This document shows, piece by piece, positions 23,162-25,272 of a stretch of DNA of 25,272 bases. The stretch covers positions 1 through 25,272 of the forward strand of contig CALKWZ010000014.1 of assembly GCA_938003985.1 (NCBI GenBank), read 5' to 3'. The notes under the pieces are model-generated. The model saw only the letters and a program-made list of their open reading frames with translations. It was not told the origin of the DNA and ran no database searches. The position numbers and the translations under genes were made by a program. Within the stretch, counting starts at the first letter, position 1; each line of letters begins with the position of its first letter. Source of the DNA: an uncultured Verrucomicrobiota bacterium. Lineage in GTDB: Bacteria > Verrucomicrobiota > Kiritimatiellia > CAIQIC01 > Lenti-01.

Positions 23162-23835
23162 AACGGTTGCGGACCGGAGTCATGGTTATGGCCGGGCTGT
23201 GGCTGACGGGGTGCGCGACGGCGCCGTTCCAGCGGCCGGAACCGTTTGCGGCGACCGGACTCGCGCCGGAACGGGTTCCGGCGGCTTTCGCGGAACGCTT
23301 GGCGCCGCGCTACGAACAAGCGCAAGCTCTCGTGTTTCGCTTCTATCTGCGCGAAATCGCCGCGCTGGGCTATCTCTCCGTGGACGTGCCCGCCCGCTCG
23401 TTCGCGATGGCCTGCCTGAATCCGGTCGGCATCAAGTTGTTCGAGCTGGTCGGAACGAACGGCGAAGTCGAGGCCCGGTTCGTCGCGCCGGAAATCGAAA
23501 AGCACGGCGGCGAACTGGCGCAAGCGGCGGGGGCGGACTTGGCGCGGGCCTACTTCGATTGGCTGCCGCCGGCCGGCGCGACGTGCCGCCGCGCTAAAAA
23601 CCGGCTGATTTTCACCGCCGCGGATGCCGCGGGGCGCACGGAATACCGCTATGCCGGCCGCGACGGGTTTTTGGCCGAAAAAATCCGCATCGAAGCCGGC
23701 CGCGTTCGCTGGAAGGTGGACTATCGCGATTATCGCCGCGGCGCGGAGGGCTGGATCCCGACCGGACTGGTGATCCACAACCGGCGTTATGGCTATCGCC
23801 TGGTCGCCATCGCGAAAGAGTCGGAGGCTCCATGA
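23158..23835 (+). CDS. outer-membrane lipoprotein, DUF3261-like
   Basis: 225 residues. A lipoprotein signal peptide MKRLRTGVMVMAGLWLTGC ends in a lipobox (LTGC, acylated Cys19) followed by ATAPF. The next residues do not include Asp at +2, consistent with outer-membrane sorting. The mature protein has LFELVGTNGEVEARFVAPE and VDYRDYRR, a beta-rich pattern like the DUF3261 lipoproteins found next to MMPL exporters in aryl-polyene loci. It overlaps the exporter by ATGA and probably receives or inserts the product at the outer membrane. The DUF assignment comes from position and general pattern, not an alignment. Confidence 0.8.
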   Translation: MKRLRTGVMVMAGLWLTGCATAPFQRPEPFAATGLAPERVPAAFAERLAPRYEQAQALVFRFYLREIAALGYLSVDVPARSFAMACLNPVGIKLFELVGTNGEVEARFVAPEIEKHGGELAQAAGADLARAYFDWLPPAGATCRRAKNRLIFTAADAAGRTEYRYAGRDGFLAEKIRIEAGRVRWKVDYRDYRRGAEGWIPTGLVIHNRRYGYRLVAIAKESEAP

Positions 23836-25272
23836 AAGTCCTGTTGGTGCGCCCCCATCTGATCCTGGCGCTGTCGCGCCGCTTCAATGCTTTCCTGCAT
23901 CTGGAGCCGTTGGATTTGGAGATCGTCGCCGGCGGCGTGGAAGCGCCGCACGAGGTGGAAATCCTGGACCTGTCGCACGGCCGGCGGCCGTTCGCCGCGC
24001 TGCGGCGGAAACTGCGCGACATGCGGCCGGATCTGGTGGGCTTCGGCTGCTACTCGAACCAAGCGGCGGCGGTGCGCGAGCTGGCTGGCCTCGTCCGGCA
24101 AGTCCTGCCGACCGCGAAGATCGCGGTGGGCGGGGTCCACGCCAGCATCGCGCCGCAGGACCTGAACCGGCCCGAATTGTACGATTTCGTGGTGCGCGGG
24201 GAGGGCTCCGTGGCCATCCGCCGCCTGCTGGCGGCGCTGGAGCGGGGCGCGGCCATCGCCGACGAAGGCGTGCTGCCCGTCGGCGCGCCCGAATTCGCCG
24301 CCTTGGCGGAAGGACCGCCGCCGGCCCATCCCGACTACCGCGAAGTGGCCAAGCCCCGCCGGGACTTGGTCGATCGCTCGAAGTATTTCTGCATCTGGTC
24401 CGGCAAGCCGGATGAAAGCCTGGCCACGCTCTATCCGCGCACGGCGTCCATGCGCACCAGCGTGGGCTGTCCGCGGCGGTGCAGCTTCTGCGTCGTGCAT
24501 TTCCTGGCCCATGGGCGCTATATCCAGCGGGATCCCGCCGACGTCGTGGACGAAATCGCGTCGATCCCGGAGGATTACGTCTATTTCGTGGACGACGAAA
24601 TGTTCATCAATCCCGTGCGCGCCGAAGCGATCGCGCGCCTGCTGCTCGAACGGGGCGTGCGCAAGCAGTACGTCAGCTGGGCGCGCAGCGACACCATCTG
24701 CGCGCATCCGGAGCTGTTCAAGCTGTGGCAGCGGGCCGGCCTGCAAGTCGTCTACGTCGGGTTGGAATCGATGGAAGCGGATGCCCTGAAAAACTTCAAC
24801 AAGGGCGTCGATCCGGACACCAACCGCCGGGCCGTGGCGATCCTGCGCGAGGCCGGCATCGTGCTGCATTCGGCGCTGATCGTGAATCCCGATTTCACCC
24901 AAGCGGATTTCCAGCGGCTGCACCGGACGGTCGCGGCCATCGCGCCGGCGGAAATGTCCTTCACGGTGCTGGCGCCGTCGCCGGGCACGGACTTCTGGCG
25001 GGAAACCCGCGCGCGGTTCATCGCGCCCGATCCGTACGCCTTCTACGACTGCATGCACACGCTGTTGCCGACGCGCCTGCCCATGCGCACGTTCTACCGC
25101 TATTTTTCGCTGCTGTACCTGCGCGGATTCCAGCACAATCCCTGGCGCGCGCACCGCGTGAAGGTGCCGTTCCGGGATCTGCTGCGGCTGATGTGGAGCG
25201 GAGCGCGCACCGGCTGGACCCTGCACGGGCTCCACCGCGATTATCCGCCCGAAGCCCGCGCGGCGTGCGGGC
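23832..25272 (+). CDS. B12-binding-type radical SAM enzyme 3 (3' end beyond window)
   Basis: At least 480 residues, open to the right edge. The N-terminal ~150 residues form a B12-binding-type domain: MKVLLVRPHL, VEILDLSHG, RPDLVGFGCYSNQ, IAVGGVHASIAP and VVRGEGS. The radical SAM core has its Fe-S site at C213, C217 and C220 (CPRRCSFC), then VYFVDDEMFINP and VVYVGLESMEADALKNFNKG. The acidic DDE and GLES motifs are typical of the BchE/HpnJ-like class. No DxHxxG base-off motif is seen. An ATGA overlap with the lipoprotein gene shows the biosynthetic cluster continues past the edge. It differs in sequence from the other two B12-type enzymes. The reaction and substrate are unknown. Confidence 0.9.
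   Translation, partial: MKVLLVRPHLILALSRRFNAFLHLEPLDLEIVAGGVEAPHEVEILDLSHGRRPFAALRRKLRDMRPDLVGFGCYSNQAAAVRELAGLVRQVLPTAKIAVGGVHASIAPQDLNRPELYDFVVRGEGSVAIRRLLAALERGAAIADEGVLPVGAPEFAALAEGPPPAHPDYREVAKPRRDLVDRSKYFCIWSGKPDESLATLYPRTASMRTSVGCPRRCSFCVVHFLAHGRYIQRDPADVVDEIASIPEDYVYFVDDEMFINPVRAEAIARLLLERGVRKQYVSWARSDTICAHPELFKLWQRAGLQVVYVGLESMEADALKNFNKGVDPDTNRRAVAILREAGIVLHSALIVNPDFTQADFQRLHRTVAAIAPAEMSFTVLAPSPGTDFWRETRARFIAPDPYAFYDCMHTLLPTRLPMRTFYRYFSLLYLRGFQHNPWRAHRVKVPFRDLLRLMWSGARTGWTLHGLHRDYPPEARAACG

Noticed and set aside
734..25272. Dialkylresorcinol or classical carotenoid cluster
   Set aside because: No DarB-type KAS III, aromatase, phytoene synthase or prenyl synthase is visible; the CrtI-like protein alone is not enough.
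1..25272. CRISPR arrays, insertion sequences, integrases and attachment sites
   Set aside because: I saw no regularly spaced direct repeats, transposase or integrase motifs, or 3' tRNA-end direct repeat flanking the cluster. The duplicated tRNA-Tyr 3' end at 572-590 could in principle be an att-like trace, but no integrase accompanies it.

Overview
This GC-rich window looks like a biosynthetic island from a diderm (Gram-negative) bacterium. The evidence for an outer membrane is a LolA-like periplasmic carrier, an MMPL/RND exporter, a lipobox lipoprotein and an HtrB-like acyltransferase. The phylum cannot be fixed from sequence alone; a PVC-type or deltaproteobacterial lineage is a guess. All recognisable genes lie on the + strand.

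Layout. 1-71 holds the RGG-rich tail of a truncated upstream gene. 155-342 holds tRNA-Ala(CGC) and tRNA-Tyr(GUA). 424-590 holds a second, broken tRNA-Tyr copy whose anticodon loop and T loop are each interrupted by self-complementary, GC-rich inserts. From 734 to the right edge runs a tightly packed gene cluster. Thirteen of its junctions are ATGA four-base overlaps and one is a TAGTG overlap, so it is probably translated as a few long polycistrons. The cluster divides into a long first unit (734-12583), a possible internal promoter before the second ACP (12655-17914), a separately promoted secreted protein (17952-18494), and a third unit (18631 to beyond the right edge).

Content. The core is an aryl-polyene/flexirubin-like type II fatty acid/polyketide machine. 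It has three ketosynthases with intact Cys-His-His triads, a chain-length-factor-like partner lacking all three catalytic residues, a FabG-type ketoreductase, an ApeI-like hotdog dehydratase, an ApeP-like hotdog domain, three acyl carrier proteins, a PaaK-like adenylating ligase and a 4HBT thioesterase. Lipid assembly and export genes surround it: PlsC-like, HtrB-like and condensation-fold acyltransferases, LolA-like, MMPL exporter and DUF3261-like lipoprotein. Known aryl-polyene loci, as far as I recall, do not carry the extra layer seen here: four radical SAM enzymes (three with an N-terminal B12-binding-type Rossmann domain, one SPASM type) and two FAD oxidoreductases, one of them CrtI/RetSat-like. 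The SPASM radical SAM enzyme is fused to the ApeP-like hotdog domain, which ties radical chemistry to the ACP-bound chain.

Interpretation (inference). The locus probably builds a conjugated polyene acyl chain on ACP, modifies it by radical and flavin chemistry (methylation, cyclisation, C-C coupling or desaturation are all possible), transfers it to a lipid or other acceptor and exports it to the outer membrane. The mix of FabF, FabG, FabZ-like, ACP, CrtI-like and radical SAM genes also recalls the gene sets proposed for ladderane lipids in anammox bacteria. No ammonia lyase, phosphopantetheinyl transferase or methyltransferase is visible, so the primer is unknown; the cluster continues past the right edge.
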